NCBI GenBank assembly: GCA_965119745.1
Contig: OZ221973.1
Location: forward strand, 1,860,001-1,924,000
Direction of reading: 5' to 3'
Length of the DNA: 64,000 nt
Source: CAJFUR01 sp904420575
GTDB taxonomy: Bacteria > Actinomycetota > Coriobacteriia > Coriobacteriales > Eggerthellaceae
Position numbers and translations under genes: made by a program. Below the pieces are notes generated by a model. It saw nothing but the letters and a program-made list of their open reading frames with translations. It made no database searches and was not told the origin of the DNA. Shown here in pieces: positions 1 to 8,257 of the stretch; the stretch's first letter is position 1, and the number at the start of each line of letters is the position of its first letter.

Positions 1-1
1 G

Positions 2-46
2 AAGGCTCTTGCCGACGCTGCCCGCGAAGCCGGCCTGAAATTCTAG
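2..46 (+). CDS. rplR: Ribosomal protein L18, C-terminal end (partial)
   Basis: Only the last 14 codons and the TAG stop are in the window, reading KALADAAREAGLKF. This ending (Ala-rich helix then GLKF) and the position directly before rpsE are what is expected for L18, the 5S rRNA-binding protein of the large subunit, in the standard spc operon order rplR-rpsE-rpmD-rplO-secY. The call rests mainly on gene order because so little sequence is visible. Confidence 0.85.
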   Translation, partial: KALADAAREAGLKF

Positions 47-60
47 AAGGGGTTAAGCTT

Positions 61-591
61 ATGGCTCGTAACAAGCAGCAGAACGACGCCGGAGTTCCCG
101 AGCTCCAGGAGCGTGTCGTCTACATCAACCGCGTGTCCAAGGTCGTCAAGGGCGGCCGCCGTTTCGCGCTCACCGCGCTCGTGGTGGTCGGCGACGGCAA
201 CGGCCGTGTCGGCGTGGGCATGGGCAAGTCCCAGGAAGTGCCGATCGCCATCAAGAAGGGCGTCGAGGACGCGAAGAAGAACATGTTCACCGTGCCGCTG
301 ACCGCCGAGAAGACGCTGCCCCACGAGATCCTGGGCGAGTACGGCGCCGGCCGCGTGCTCATCAAGCCCGCCACGCCCGGTACCGGCGTTATCGCCGGTG
401 GCCCGGTGCGCGCCATCATGGAACTGGCGGGCGTGACCGACGTGCTCACGAAGTCGCTTGGCACCAACAACGCCATGAACATCGTGAAGGCCGCCGCCGA
501 GGGCCTGAAGAACATGCAGAGCCCCCAGGAAGTGGCTGCCCGCCGCAACATGTCGGTCGGCCAGATCTTCGGCTGGAAGGAGAGCGAATAA
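61..591 (+). CDS. rpsE: Small-subunit ribosomal protein S5
   Basis: A 176-residue protein matching S5, which lies at the mRNA entry side of the 30S subunit and affects decoding accuracy. The N-terminal domain carries ERVVYINRVSKVVKGGRRF (about residues 18-36) followed by the Gly-rich GDGNGRVGVGMGKSQEVP; the C-terminal domain has GTGVIAGGPVRAIMELAG. Length is close to the usual 165-175. The ATG is preceded by AAGGGG at 48-53. The stop overlaps the rpmD start by one base, which indicates translational coupling within the spc operon. Confidence 0.98.
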   Translation: MARNKQQNDAGVPELQERVVYINRVSKVVKGGRRFALTALVVVGDGNGRVGVGMGKSQEVPIAIKKGVEDAKKNMFTVPLTAEKTLPHEILGEYGAGRVLIKPATPGTGVIAGGPVRAIMELAGVTDVLTKSLGTNNAMNIVKAAAEGLKNMQSPQEVAARRNMSVGQIFGWKESE

Positions 592-782
592 TGGCAGAAG
601 CGAAGAAATCGCTGCGCCTCACGCAGGTGAAAAGTTCGATCGGCCGCCCGGCCGATCAGGGCAAGACGCTGCGCGCGCTGGGCTTGGGCAAGATCGGCCG
701 CACGGTCGACCAGGTGGACAACGAGAGCGTCCGTGGCATGATCTTCAAGGTGAAGCATCTCATCACCGTTGAGGAGATTTAA
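591..782 (+). CDS. rpmD: Large-subunit ribosomal protein L30
   Basis: A 63-residue bacterial-type L30. The pattern LRLTQVKSSIGRPADQGKT followed by LRALGLGKIGRTVDQVDN and a C-terminal GMIFKVKHLITVEE is diagnostic. It starts inside the rpsE stop codon. It is the last gene before a 328-base noncoding gap that carries strong RNA-like secondary structure and a new promoter, so the spc operon is probably processed or re-initiated here. Confidence 0.97.
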   Translation: MAEAKKSLRLTQVKSSIGRPADQGKTLRALGLGKIGRTVDQVDNESVRGMIFKVKHLITVEEI

Positions 783-814
783 GGTTACCGGCGGCTGTCA
801 AGCCGCCGGTAACC
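783..814 (+). other. Post-rpmD perfect hairpin
   Basis: Starting one base after the rpmD stop, ggttaccggcggc (783-795) pairs perfectly with gccgccggtaacc (802-814) around the loop tgtcaa. The 13-bp stem has no U-tract behind it, so it is not a canonical intrinsic terminator; an RNA processing or mRNA-stabilising role, or partial termination, is inferred. A comparable hairpin follows the rplK stop at 39968-39994. Confidence 0.8.
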
Positions 815-979
815 TGTCGATGCTGCGGGGGCTTGCAGCACCCCGTCTTGGCGCTCCAAGCTTTCGTCGCGTACGAAGTACGCGTCCTCAAGCTTTCACG
901 CCAATTCGAAGCACTGCAAGCCCCTCCCTGACGCGCTGGCGAACCTGTGGGGTGGAAAATGCAAACGCACAGGTTCGCC
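815..979 (+). ncRNA. Structured intergenic element, copy 1 (rpmD-rplO)
   Basis: A nested stem-loop. Outer arms ggggcttgcag (827-837) and ctgcaagcccc (about 913-923) pair perfectly; inside them ttggcg pairs with cgccaa, AAGCTT with AAGCTT, and the apex gcgtac-gaa-gtacgc closes on a triloop. A second perfect hairpin, ggcgaacctgtg (938-949) with cacaggttcgcc (968-979), follows. The same architecture with the same apex lies between rplK and rplA (39995-40150), where the outer arms have different sequences but still pair. It could be an untranslated regulatory or processing element of ribosomal-protein mRNAs. No known RNA family is claimed. Confidence 0.6.
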
Positions 980-988
980 TCGATAGGG

Positions 989-994
989 TATAAT
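989..994 (+). promoter_or_regulatory. -10 element upstream of rplO
   Basis: A perfect TATAAT hexamer in a GC-rich region, 117 bases before the rplO start. No good -35 is visible 17 bases upstream (the bases there are the arm of the 938-979 hairpin), so the promoter may be weak or helped by an activator. The predicted transcript would begin in a short hairpin, ttggcgt (1001-1007) with acgccaa (1022-1028), followed by another at 1050-1069 (gctggc/gccagc). Confidence 0.55.
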
Positions 995-1110
995 GCTTGC
1001 TTGGCGTTTCGGGGAGCCCGGACGCCAAGCAACGCTGTTTTGGAAGTTGGCTGGCGGCGAGCTGCCAGCACCGGGCAGGACGCCCGGAAGCGATCACAAG
1101 GAGTCATACC

Positions 1111-1560
1111 ATGGAATTGAAGGATCTCAAACCGGCCGAAGGCTCGCGCAAGAACCGCAAGCGCGTGGGCCGCGGCAACGGGTCGGGCACCGGCAAGACC
1201 GCTGGGCGCGGCATGAACGGCCAGAAGTCCCGCGCGGGCGGCGGCAAGGGTCCGGGCTTCGAGGGTGGCCAGACGCCGCTTGCGCGCCGTCTCCCGAAGC
1301 TGCCGGGCTTCACGAACATCAACCGCGTGGAGTACCTGCCGGTCAACGTGAAGCGCCTGGAAGAGAAGTTCGAGGCGGGCGACGTGGTCGACGGCGAGAG
1401 CCTGAAGGCCAAGGGCATCATCAAGCACGCCGACGCCCTGGTGAAGGTGCTCGGCGACGGCGAGATCACCAAGGCCCTGACGGTCAAAGTCGATAAGGTG
1501 TCTGCTTCGGCCAAAGCCAAGATCGAAGCAGCCGGAGGAAAGGTCGAAGAGCCTTGCTAA
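1111..1560 (+). CDS. rplO: Large-subunit ribosomal protein L15
   Basis: A 149-residue L15, an early 50S assembly protein. Its N-terminus MELKDLKPAEGSRKNRKRVG and the basic Gly-rich GRGNGSGTGKTAGRG are typical, as is FEGGQTPLARRLPKLPGF. The start at 1111 is chosen because it gives the family N-terminus and follows AAGGAG at 1098-1103; upstream in-frame codons would add an untypical extension. The end overlaps the secY start. Confidence 0.98.
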   Translation: MELKDLKPAEGSRKNRKRVGRGNGSGTGKTAGRGMNGQKSRAGGGKGPGFEGGQTPLARRLPKLPGFTNINRVEYLPVNVKRLEEKFEAGDVVDGESLKAKGIIKHADALVKVLGDGEITKALTVKVDKVSASAKAKIEAAGGKVEEPC

Positions 1561-2837
1561 GCTCGATCATCGATGCCTTCAAGGTTCCGGAGCTGCGCAA
1601 GAAGATCCTCTTCACGCTGGCTATCCTTGCGCTCTACCGCTTCGGTGCCTACGTGCCGGTTCCCGGCATACCCTTCAACGAGTTCGCTACCCAGTTCACG
1701 GAGAGCGGCGGCGTGTCCATGACCATGCTCGACCTGTTCACGGGCGGCGCGCTGTCGAACTTCTCGGTGTTCTCGTTGGGCATCATGCCGTACATCACGG
1801 CGTCCATCATCATGCAGCTCATGCAGGGCGTCATCCCTGCCGTGGGCCGCTGGGCCAAGGAAGGCGAGACGGGCCGTCGCAAGATCACGCAGGTCACGCG
1901 TTACCTCACGCTGGGCCTGGGCCTCATCAACGCCATCGGCTACCTGCTGCTGTTCAAGTCGCCCGCCTACGGCGTGGTGTTCAGCACCGAGGTCCCCAGC
2001 GTGCTGACCGACATCATGATCGTGTTCACGCTGGTGGCCGGCACCGCGTTCATCATGTGGATGGGCGAGCTCATCACGCAGCGCGGCGTCGGCAACGGCA
2101 TGTCGCTCATCATCTTCGTGAGCATCGTGTCGCGCGTGCCTTCCGCCATCTTCTCGTCCGTGAACCTGACGGCCGACTTCGGCATGGGCATTGCCGTGAC
2201 GGCGCTCATCATCCTGGTGGTGCTTGCCTGCATCCCGCTCATCATCTTCGTCGAGCGCGCGCAGCGCCGCATCCCGGTGAACTACGCCAAGCGGGTGCAG
2301 GGCCGCAAGATGATGGGTGGCCAGTCCACCTACATCCCCTTGAAGGTGAACGCCGCGGGCGTCATCCCCATCATCTTCGCAAGCTGCATCATCTACTTCC
2401 CAGCGCAGCTGGCCGCCCTGTTCAACGTGGACTGGCTCACGGCGGTGGCCGACGCCATCTCGACGGGCTGGATCAACTGGATCCTCACGGTGCTGCTGAT
2501 CGTGTTCTTCGCGTACTTCTACACGTCGATGGTGTTCAATCCGGACGAGACGGCGGACAACCTGCGCAAGCAGGGCGGGTTCATTCCCGGCGTGCGTCCT
2601 GGTTCGGCCACGGTCACCTACATCAAGAACGTGCTGCACCGCGTGACGCTGCCGGGCGGCATCTTCATCGCGGCCATCGCGGTCATCCCGTCCATCATCT
2701 TCTACTTCACGGGCAACTCGCTCATCCAGGCCTTCGGCGGCACGTCGATCCTCATCATGATCGGCGTCGCGCTGGACACCATGAGCAAGGTGGAATCCCA
2801 GCTGAAGATGCACAACTACGACGGCTTCTTCAAGTAG
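1554..2837 (+). CDS. secY: Preprotein translocase subunit SecY
   Basis: A 427-residue polytopic membrane protein with about ten hydrophobic helices, the channel subunit of the SecYEG translocon (secE is at 38365). Family signatures include ALYRFGAYVPVPGI near the N-terminus, ITASIIMQLMQ, ERAQRRIPVNYAKR in a cytoplasmic loop and FNPDETADNLRKQGGFIPG in the C-terminal half. The start is a TTG seven bases inside rplO, with GGAGGAAAGG just upstream at 1533-1542; the N-terminus MLSSIIDAFKVPELRKKI fits SecY. A strong terminator follows, so adk, which normally comes next, is not co-transcribed. Confidence 0.98.
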   Translation: MLSSIIDAFKVPELRKKILFTLAILALYRFGAYVPVPGIPFNEFATQFTESGGVSMTMLDLFTGGALSNFSVFSLGIMPYITASIIMQLMQGVIPAVGRWAKEGETGRRKITQVTRYLTLGLGLINAIGYLLLFKSPAYGVVFSTEVPSVLTDIMIVFTLVAGTAFIMWMGELITQRGVGNGMSLIIFVSIVSRVPSAIFSSVNLTADFGMGIAVTALIILVVLACIPLIIFVERAQRRIPVNYAKRVQGRKMMGGQSTYIPLKVNAAGVIPIIFASCIIYFPAQLAALFNVDWLTAVADAISTGWINWILTVLLIVFFAYFYTSMVFNPDETADNLRKQGGFIPGVRPGSATVTYIKNVLHRVTLPGGIFIAAIAVIPSIIFYFTGNSLIQAFGGTSILIMIGVALDTMSKVESQLKMHNYDGFFK

Positions 2838-2887
2838 GTTCGCATAGAGCGAAAACGCCCTGATCGGTCAAGCGGTCGAGACGTTCA

Positions 2888-2924
2888 AGCGCCCTGGTCG
2901 GCCAAACGACCAGGGCGCTTTTTG
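2888..2924 (+). terminator. Intrinsic terminator of the spc operon
   Basis: agcgccctggtcg (2888-2900) pairs perfectly with cgaccagggcgct (2907-2919) across a six-base loop and is followed by TTTTG. It ends the secY transcript and separates the ribosomal operon from the accessory island downstream. Confidence 0.9.
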
Positions 2925-3024
2925 TTGCTTTGCGGCGCATCCGGTACGAGAAATGGTACGACTTTGCCGGCATCGGCTTCGTTCGGCCTGCGCAGGAGAG
3001 CGCCCCTCACCGAACGGGCCTTCC

Positions 3025-3130
3025 CCAACTCGGCTCCCCGGCACGCCTCCTTGGGCCTGCCGCTCTCCAGCCCGGCTCCCTGGCCCGTTTCCGCGGGCCT
3101 GCTTCCTCAGCCCGGCTCCCCGGCGCGCTC
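3025..3130. repeat. Degenerate ~41-bp tandem repeats at the 3' end of the LuxR gene
   Basis: Three imperfect units each begin with cggctccc(c/t)gg and continue through a gggcctgc motif, spaced about 42 and 40 bases apart. The last unit runs into the 3' end of the minus-strand LuxR gene and supplies its terminal AGEPG residues. Other tracts with a 40-44 bp period but unrelated sequence occur elsewhere in the window (35618, 46458, 63228). Confidence 0.55.
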
Positions 3131-4588
3131 GTCGTTGGGCACCGTGGCGTTCTCCACCAGCGTGATGAGCTCTTCTCTGGAGCCGACGCCCAGCTTGCGG
3201 TAGATCTTGTACGTGTGGGACTTCACGGTATGGGACGATATGTACAGCTTGTCCTGGATGTAGGTGGTCCCACGTCCCTTCGCCAGCAGCAGAAAGACCT
3301 CTATCTCCCGCGCGGACAGGTCGTGGGTTTCCGCGATGACGGTGCATTTCCTTTTCCAGCTGCCCTTGTCGTCGTGTGGATGCGCGTTCTCGAGGTCTTC
3401 GTGCTCGTCCTTCAGATGGTCGAGGTCGAAGTCGATCGTGGTCACGAAAACCGACATGAGCACGACGAAGGCCAGCGAGGTGAAGACGAGGTGCATGTTG
3501 CCCACGGCATTCGTGAAGGCCGCCACGTACCCGACGAGGTATCCCAGGGAGACGCCGACGAGGATGGGGCTGTGGCCTCGCCCTGTCAGGTAAAACGCCG
3601 TGACCTTGTATTTCTTCACTAGGCAGTACAGCGAATCGAGATTCACGAGCGTCAGGCAGACGTAGCCCATCAGGATGACGAGCATGCAGAGGACCTGGAG
3701 CACGCCGTCCACGAACGGCAGCGGCATGAGGCCGATGACCAGGATGGGGAAGAGGATCTTCTGCACGGTGCCGTGCATCATCTTGTCGGTGTTCTTGCTG
3801 AAGAACGGCACCATGAACAGCGCGCCTGCCGCGATGGAAACCGCGATGCCCCCGTACAGCATAAGGGACGGGTCGGAGCGCGACAGCATGAAGATGGCGA
3901 GGCCGAACACGGCGCCGTACAGCGTGTTGAGCGCGTCGATGGGCTTTGTCAGCCGGTGCCGTCTGAGGCATTCCGCGCGCGGGACGAAAGGCGCAGCGGG
4001 CGTCTCCTTCTCCAAGGTGCGCAGAAGCGCCAGGCTCAGCGGCGAGGCGATGCAGAGAAAGCATATGCCCAGAAGGGTCGGCAGGCTGCTCATGGCGAAG
4101 TAAAGGAGCGCGCCGATGCACGTCGAAAACGCGATGGCCTTCGAGGCGAACCCCTTCACGAAGCTCACCAGAAGCTCCGACCACAGCATCAACAGGCTCC
4201 CCAGGCCGATGCCGATGACGAGCCAGGCGGCGAAGGCGAGCGGCGCCGGAACGATGGCGCCGCGGATGGCTTGAGTGAACAGCACGATGGCCGGAATGAC
4301 GGCATAACACGACACGATGGCCCATAAAAACTTGTGTCCGCGCTCTCCCGAGAAGAAGTCGCACTTCGCGAACACGAGGACGCCGGTGGCGGCGAAGCCG
4401 GCGCACATCGCGATGGGGAGCGGCAACGCCAGCGTTTCGGAGGGCAGGGTGGCCTTGGCGAAGGGGTCGTACAGAAGCGCCGTGAAGAACAGCATCCAAA
4501 AGAGGGAGAATCCCACCGATATGCTCACCAGTGCGGCGGAACTCCCACGTTCCCCCTGCTCATAGGAAGGTTTCATACTGTTTTCCAT
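3107..4588 (-). CDS. LuxR-type regulator with N-terminal multi-helix membrane domain
   Basis: A 493-residue protein. Residues 1 to about 400 form roughly a dozen hydrophobic segments of transporter-like character, and the C-terminus (about 424-475) is a LuxR/GerE helix-turn-helix: LSAREIEVFLLLAKGRGTT then the recognition helix ISSHTVKSHTYKIYRKLGV. Such one-component membrane regulators are greatly expanded in Eggerthellaceae, often beside molybdenum enzymes, where some respond to the enzyme substrate. It is divergent from the molybdopterin enzyme at 4818, with about 230 bases between them, so it most likely senses a small molecule at the membrane and controls that operon. The ligand is unknown. 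Confidence 0.9.
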   Translation of the reverse strand: MENSMKPSYEQGERGSSAALVSISVGFSLFWMLFFTALLYDPFAKATLPSETLALPLPIAMCAGFAATGVLVFAKCDFFSGERGHKFLWAIVSCYAVIPAIVLFTQAIRGAIVPAPLAFAAWLVIGIGLGSLLMLWSELLVSFVKGFASKAIAFSTCIGALLYFAMSSLPTLLGICFLCIASPLSLALLRTLEKETPAAPFVPRAECLRRHRLTKPIDALNTLYGAVFGLAIFMLSRSDPSLMLYGGIAVSIAAGALFMVPFFSKNTDKMMHGTVQKILFPILVIGLMPLPFVDGVLQVLCMLVILMGYVCLTLVNLDSLYCLVKKYKVTAFYLTGRGHSPILVGVSLGYLVGYVAAFTNAVGNMHLVFTSLAFVVLMSVFVTTIDFDLDHLKDEHEDLENAHPHDDKGSWKRKCTVIAETHDLSAREIEVFLLLAKGRGTTYIQDKLYISSHTVKSHTYKIYRKLGVGSREELITLVENATVPNDERAGEPG

Positions 4589-4817
4589 ACTGGCGACCCC
4601 CCGGTGAATCAGTCTGTTTTCCAGCTTCCATCCCCAAAAGCACCGTTTCGGTCGATAGCGTTTCGGGCATGCGTCCGGCTACGGTGCGAGCAAGGCCGAT
4701 CGAGCGCTTGGAACGCCCTCCCCGCCGATGACGGGTCGGCGGCAGGGCAGCGGTTCGACCGGCTTCATTGTATCCGCTTTGGGGCGGATGGAGCAATACG
4801 AGAGGAGAGGTGAGTTC

Positions 4818-7058
4818 ATGGCTGAAAACGAGTACTTGACCGTTCCACACGAGAAGCCGTACAAGTACGAGGAGGGGAACCTCACCGTCACGCGCGGAAG
4901 CGCCTGGACGGGCCCCGGCTGCCATCTCGGCTGCGGCGTGCTGCTGTACACCGACGAGGACGGCAAGCTGGTGAAGGTGGAAGGCGACCCGGAGAACCCG
5001 TACAACGAAGGTCGCCTGTGCGTCCGCTGCCTGGCGCTTCCCGAAGTGACCAACCACAAGGACCGCCTGCTGTATCCCATGAAGCGCGACCCGAAGGACC
5101 GCGGCAAGAACAAGTGGGAGCGCATGAGCTGGGACGAAGCCATCGATTACGTGGCGGACAGGTTCATCGAGATCCGCGACAAGTACGGCGCCGAGACCAT
5201 CATCTTCGGCCAGGGGACCGGGCGCGACATCGCGTCTTGGATCACCCGTTTGGCCTGGTCCTACGGCTCTCCGAACTACACCTGCTTCGCGTTGTCGGGC
5301 CTGGCCTGCTACCTGCCGCGCGTGGCCGGCATGGCCGCCACCTCCGGCGGGTACACCGTCGCCGACTGCTCGCAGCAGTTCCCGGACCGCTACGACAACC
5401 CGAACTGGCGCTGCCCCGAGCTCATGGTCCTGTGGGGCAACTACCCGCTGCGCGCCAACTCCGACGGCTTCTACGGTCACTGGATGATCGACCTGATGAA
5501 GCGCGGCATGAAGATCATGATGGTGGATCCGCGCGTCACGTGGCTGTCCCTGAAGGCCGAAGAGCACCTGCGCCTGCGTCCCGGCACCGACGCGGCCCTC
5601 GCGCTCGGCATGATGAACGTCATCATCAACGAGGACCTGTACGACCATGACTTCGTCGAGAAGTGGTGCTACGGCTTCGACGAGCTGACCGGGCGCGTGC
5701 AGGAGTATCCGCCCGCCAAGGTGGCCGAGATCACATGGGTGCCGGAAGACCAGATCGTGCGCGCCGCACGTCTTTTGGCGACGAGCAAGCCCGCCGCCAT
5801 GCAGTGGGGCCTTGCCGTGGACATGGTGAAGGAGGCGCTGCCGGCCGGCCAGGCCATCGTGGGCCTTTTCCAGATCACGGGCAACGTGGACGTGCCCGGC
5901 GGCAACATCTTCCCCGTCGAGCTGATCGCCTACTCCGGCGGCTGGGGCGGCGAGCTCATCAGCGAGGAGCAGAAGGCAAAGCGCATCGGCCTCGACGTGT
6001 ACCCGCTGCTTTCTCTGGGCTTCCAGGTGGCGCAGACCGACGAGCTTTTGAAGACCATGCTCACCGACAAACCCTACAAGATGCGCGGCATCTGGCTGCA
6101 GACCAACAACGCCATCGCCTGCATGGGCGCCGAGCCGAAAAAGGTCCTGGAGGCGCTTCTGCGGCTGGAGTTCAACGTCGTCGTCGACCTGTTCATGACC
6201 CCGACGGCCATGGCGTGCGCCGACGTGGTGCTGCCCGCCTGCACCTATCCCGAAAAGGACGGCCTGCGTCTGGGCGACGGCCTGCAGCGCGGCGAGGTCA
6301 TCAACAAGGTCACCCAGGTCGGCGAGGCCAAGTCCGACGCGGAGATCAACCTCCTGCTGGGCAAGCGGCTCAACCCCGAGGCCTGGCCGTGGGACAGCAT
6401 CGAGGACATGCTTTCCTCGATGATCGCCACCACGGGCATGACGTTCCCCGAACTGCGCGACCAGGCCCCGCTCTACCTCCCGTTCGAGTACAAGCGCTAC
6501 GAGAAGGGCCTTCTGCGCGCCGACGGCAAGCCCGGCTTCAATACCGCGACCGGCCGCATCGAGCTGTGGTCCACGTTCTACAACCAGTGCGGCCTCGACC
6601 CGATGCCGTACTTCGACGAGCCGAACCCCGGCCCGGGAGCGACGCCGGAGCTCATGGACGAGTATCCCTACGTGCTGACCACCGGCGCCCGCCGCTGGAG
6701 CTCCTTCCACTCCGAGCATCGCCAGGTCGCCCGCCTGCGCCGCATGGACCCCTGGCCCTACATCGAGATTCATCCCGACACGGCCGCCGAGCTCGGGTTC
6801 GTCGACGGCGAATGGGTGTGGGTCGAGAACCAGTTGGGACGCGCCAAGCGAACCGTCAAGATCACCCCGATCGTCGACCCGCGCGTGGTGTCCTGCGACC
6901 ACGGATGGTGGCTGCCCGAGCGCGATCCCGAGAACCTCTACGACGTCTTCGACGTCAACATCAACAACCTGGTTCCGATGTCTTGCGGCAAGTCCGGCTT
7001 CGGCGCCAACTACAAGACCTCGATCTGCAAGCTGTACAAGGTTCAGGAAGGGGAGTAA
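4818..7058 (+). CDS. Cytoplasmic molybdopterin oxidoreductase, acetylene-hydratase/dehydroxylase-like
   Basis: A 746-residue DMSO-reductase-family catalytic subunit (bis-MGD molybdenum or tungsten). The N-terminal iron-sulfur region is atypical: C35 and C39 (GCHLGCG) then GRLCVRC (C68, C71); the first Cys of the usual C-x2-C-x3-C is Gly32. Moco-binding features follow: GSPN at 150-153 with Cys164 (GLACYLPR) as a candidate metal ligand, LRLRPGTDAALALGMMNVI, and a C-terminal MGD domain beginning TTGARRWSSFHSEHRQ. There is no Tat or Sec signal, so it is cytoplasmic. The start at 4818 follows AGAGGAGAGG at 4801-4810. Overall layout resembles acetylene hydratase and gut catechol dehydroxylases; the substrate cannot be read from sequence. 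Confidence 0.88.
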   Translation: MAENEYLTVPHEKPYKYEEGNLTVTRGSAWTGPGCHLGCGVLLYTDEDGKLVKVEGDPENPYNEGRLCVRCLALPEVTNHKDRLLYPMKRDPKDRGKNKWERMSWDEAIDYVADRFIEIRDKYGAETIIFGQGTGRDIASWITRLAWSYGSPNYTCFALSGLACYLPRVAGMAATSGGYTVADCSQQFPDRYDNPNWRCPELMVLWGNYPLRANSDGFYGHWMIDLMKRGMKIMMVDPRVTWLSLKAEEHLRLRPGTDAALALGMMNVIINEDLYDHDFVEKWCYGFDELTGRVQEYPPAKVAEITWVPEDQIVRAARLLATSKPAAMQWGLAVDMVKEALPAGQAIVGLFQITGNVDVPGGNIFPVELIAYSGGWGGELISEEQKAKRIGLDVYPLLSLGFQVAQTDELLKTMLTDKPYKMRGIWLQTNNAIACMGAEPKKVLEALLRLEFNVVVDLFMTPTAMACADVVLPACTYPEKDGLRLGDGLQRGEVINKVTQVGEAKSDAEINLLLGKRLNPEAWPWDSIEDMLSSMIATTGMTFPELRDQAPLYLPFEYKRYEKGLLRADGKPGFNTATGRIELWSTFYNQCGLDPMPYFDEPNPGPGATPELMDEYPYVLTTGARRWSSFHSEHRQVARLRRMDPWPYIEIHPDTAAELGFVDGEWVWVENQLGRAKRTVKITPIVDPRVVSCDHGWWLPERDPENLYDVFDVNINNLVPMSCGKSGFGANYKTSICKLYKVQEGE

Positions 7059-7062
7059 GACC

Positions 7063-7392
7063 ATGGCCTATGGACTTCTTATCGACACCGAGTGGTGTTC
7101 GGGCTGCCATACGTGCGAGATGGCGTGCCAGATGCACAACGACCTGCCCGTCGGGCAGACCGGCATCATCGTTCAGGAGATCGGTCCCTGGGAGATCGGC
7201 GGCGGCGACTGGCAGCTGTCCTACCTGCCGGCCCTGACCAAGCAGTGCGACGGCTGCGCCGAACGTGTGACCGAAGGCAAGCGGCCGACGTGCGTGCAGC
7301 ACTGCCAGGCGAAGTGCATGGAGTACGGCGAGCTCGGCGAGCTTGCCGCCACCATGGAGGCCGGCAGCAAGAAGGTTCTGTACGTGCTTTAG
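7063..7392 (+). CDS. Small 4Fe-4S dicluster electron-transfer subunit
   Basis: A 109-residue protein four bases downstream of the molybdenum enzyme. It carries WCSGCHTCEMAC near the N-terminus (C-x2-C-x2-C-x3-C) and a second set, CDGCAERV followed by TCVQHCQAKC, enough for two [4Fe-4S] clusters. It is about half the length of a DmsB/NrfC subunit, so it has only the first two clusters of that fold. It has no signal and should shuttle electrons to the cytoplasmic partner at 4818. Confidence 0.88.
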   Translation: MAYGLLIDTEWCSGCHTCEMACQMHNDLPVGQTGIIVQEIGPWEIGGGDWQLSYLPALTKQCDGCAERVTEGKRPTCVQHCQAKCMEYGELGELAATMEAGSKKVLYVL

Positions 7393-7464
7393 CAACGGGT
7401 GGACGCAGGGTCGGGCCCGGGGGCTTGGGGCCCGGCCCTGCAGGAGAACGCAAGGGGTGCGCTT

Positions 7465-7851
7465 ATGAAAGCATGCAAGACATACGTTCTGTCGTTTCTG
7501 ATGGGCGGCTTTTACTGCGCCATCGGCCAGCTCTTCCTGATGCTGTGGGTGTCCGTTCTGGGCCCGGCCTCGCCCTACAACATGGCCGCCACGCTGCTTT
7601 CCATGGGCGTCGTGGGCGTGGTGCTGTTCGTCGCGGGGATCCATCAGAAGCTTGCGGAGAAGACGGGCTGGGGCTCCATCCTGGTGTTCAACGGCTTCGC
7701 GTGCGCGCTTGCCGACACCTACGAAGGGGCCGCTGCCGAAGGCGGCGCAGGCAAGGGCGTCCTGGCCCTGCTCGACCTGTTTTTGTGGGTCGTGGGCACG
7801 GGCGCGCTGCTGGCTATCATCGTCGCCGTCGCGGCGTTCTTCATGGCGTGA
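7465..7851 (+). CDS. SpoVAC-like membrane protein
   Basis: A 128-residue protein with four hydrophobic segments. The N-terminal FLMGGFYCAIGQLFLMLW and the later GIHQKLAEKTGWGSILVFNGFA follow the SpoVAC pattern. In Bacillus, SpoVA proteins form the channel that moves dipicolinic acid across the spore inner membrane. Nothing else in this window concerns sporulation, so a transport role for another small acid, perhaps the substrate or product of the neighbouring molybdenum enzyme, is inferred. ATG at 7465 follows CAAGGGG. Its partner lies 16 bases downstream. Confidence 0.78.
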   Translation: MKACKTYVLSFLMGGFYCAIGQLFLMLWVSVLGPASPYNMAATLLSMGVVGVVLFVAGIHQKLAEKTGWGSILVFNGFACALADTYEGAAAEGGAGKGVLALLDLFLWVVGTGALLAIIVAVAAFFMA

Positions 7852-7867
7852 AGGGGAGGGGTGTGAG

Positions 7868-8257
7868 ATGGAAGGCATCATTGCGGCATTCTTCATCGGC
7901 GGCGCGTTCTGCGCGGCGTTCCAGGTGATACAGGACTACACGGGCTCCATTCCTCCCAGGATCCTGCTGGTGGGCATCGGCGCGGGCGCGCTCGCCGCGG
8001 CGCTGGGCATCATGGGGGCGCTGGGCGCGTTCGCCGGCGCGGGCACGGGCATCCTGGTCATCGGCTTTGGCGAGGCGGTGTACATGGCCGTCCAGGGCCT
8101 GCTGCAGGGCGATTGGACGGGCATCCTCACGAACCTCGTCGTCCTGGTGGTGTTCTGCTGCATGGGCGTGGTGGCCGGCGCCGGGCATCTGGCCCGGACG
8201 AAGGGCAAGAAGGCGAGCCCCCAGCAGGCGCCCGAGGGGGAGGCGGCCACCGAGTGA
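7868..8257 (+). CDS. SpoVAE-like membrane protein
   Basis: A 129-residue hydrophobic protein that shows the SpoVAE/SpoVAEb pattern: AFFIGGAFCAAFQVIQDYTG, then IPPRILLVGIGAGALAAALG, then the diagnostic FAGAGTGILVIGFGEAVYMA and GDWTGILTNL. A charged tail of about 22 residues (ARTKGKKASPQQAPEGEAAT) is an addition to the family core. With the SpoVAC-like protein it would make a two-component membrane channel. AAGGGGAGGGGTG precedes the ATG. Confidence 0.8.
   Translation: MEGIIAAFFIGGAFCAAFQVIQDYTGSIPPRILLVGIGAGALAAALGIMGALGAFAGAGTGILVIGFGEAVYMAVQGLLQGDWTGILTNLVVLVVFCCMGVVAGAGHLARTKGKKASPQQAPEGEAATE

Noticed and set aside
1557..2813. Long minus-strand frame opposite secY
   Set aside because: A GC-rich antisense shadow; the plus strand has a complete SecY with all signatures.
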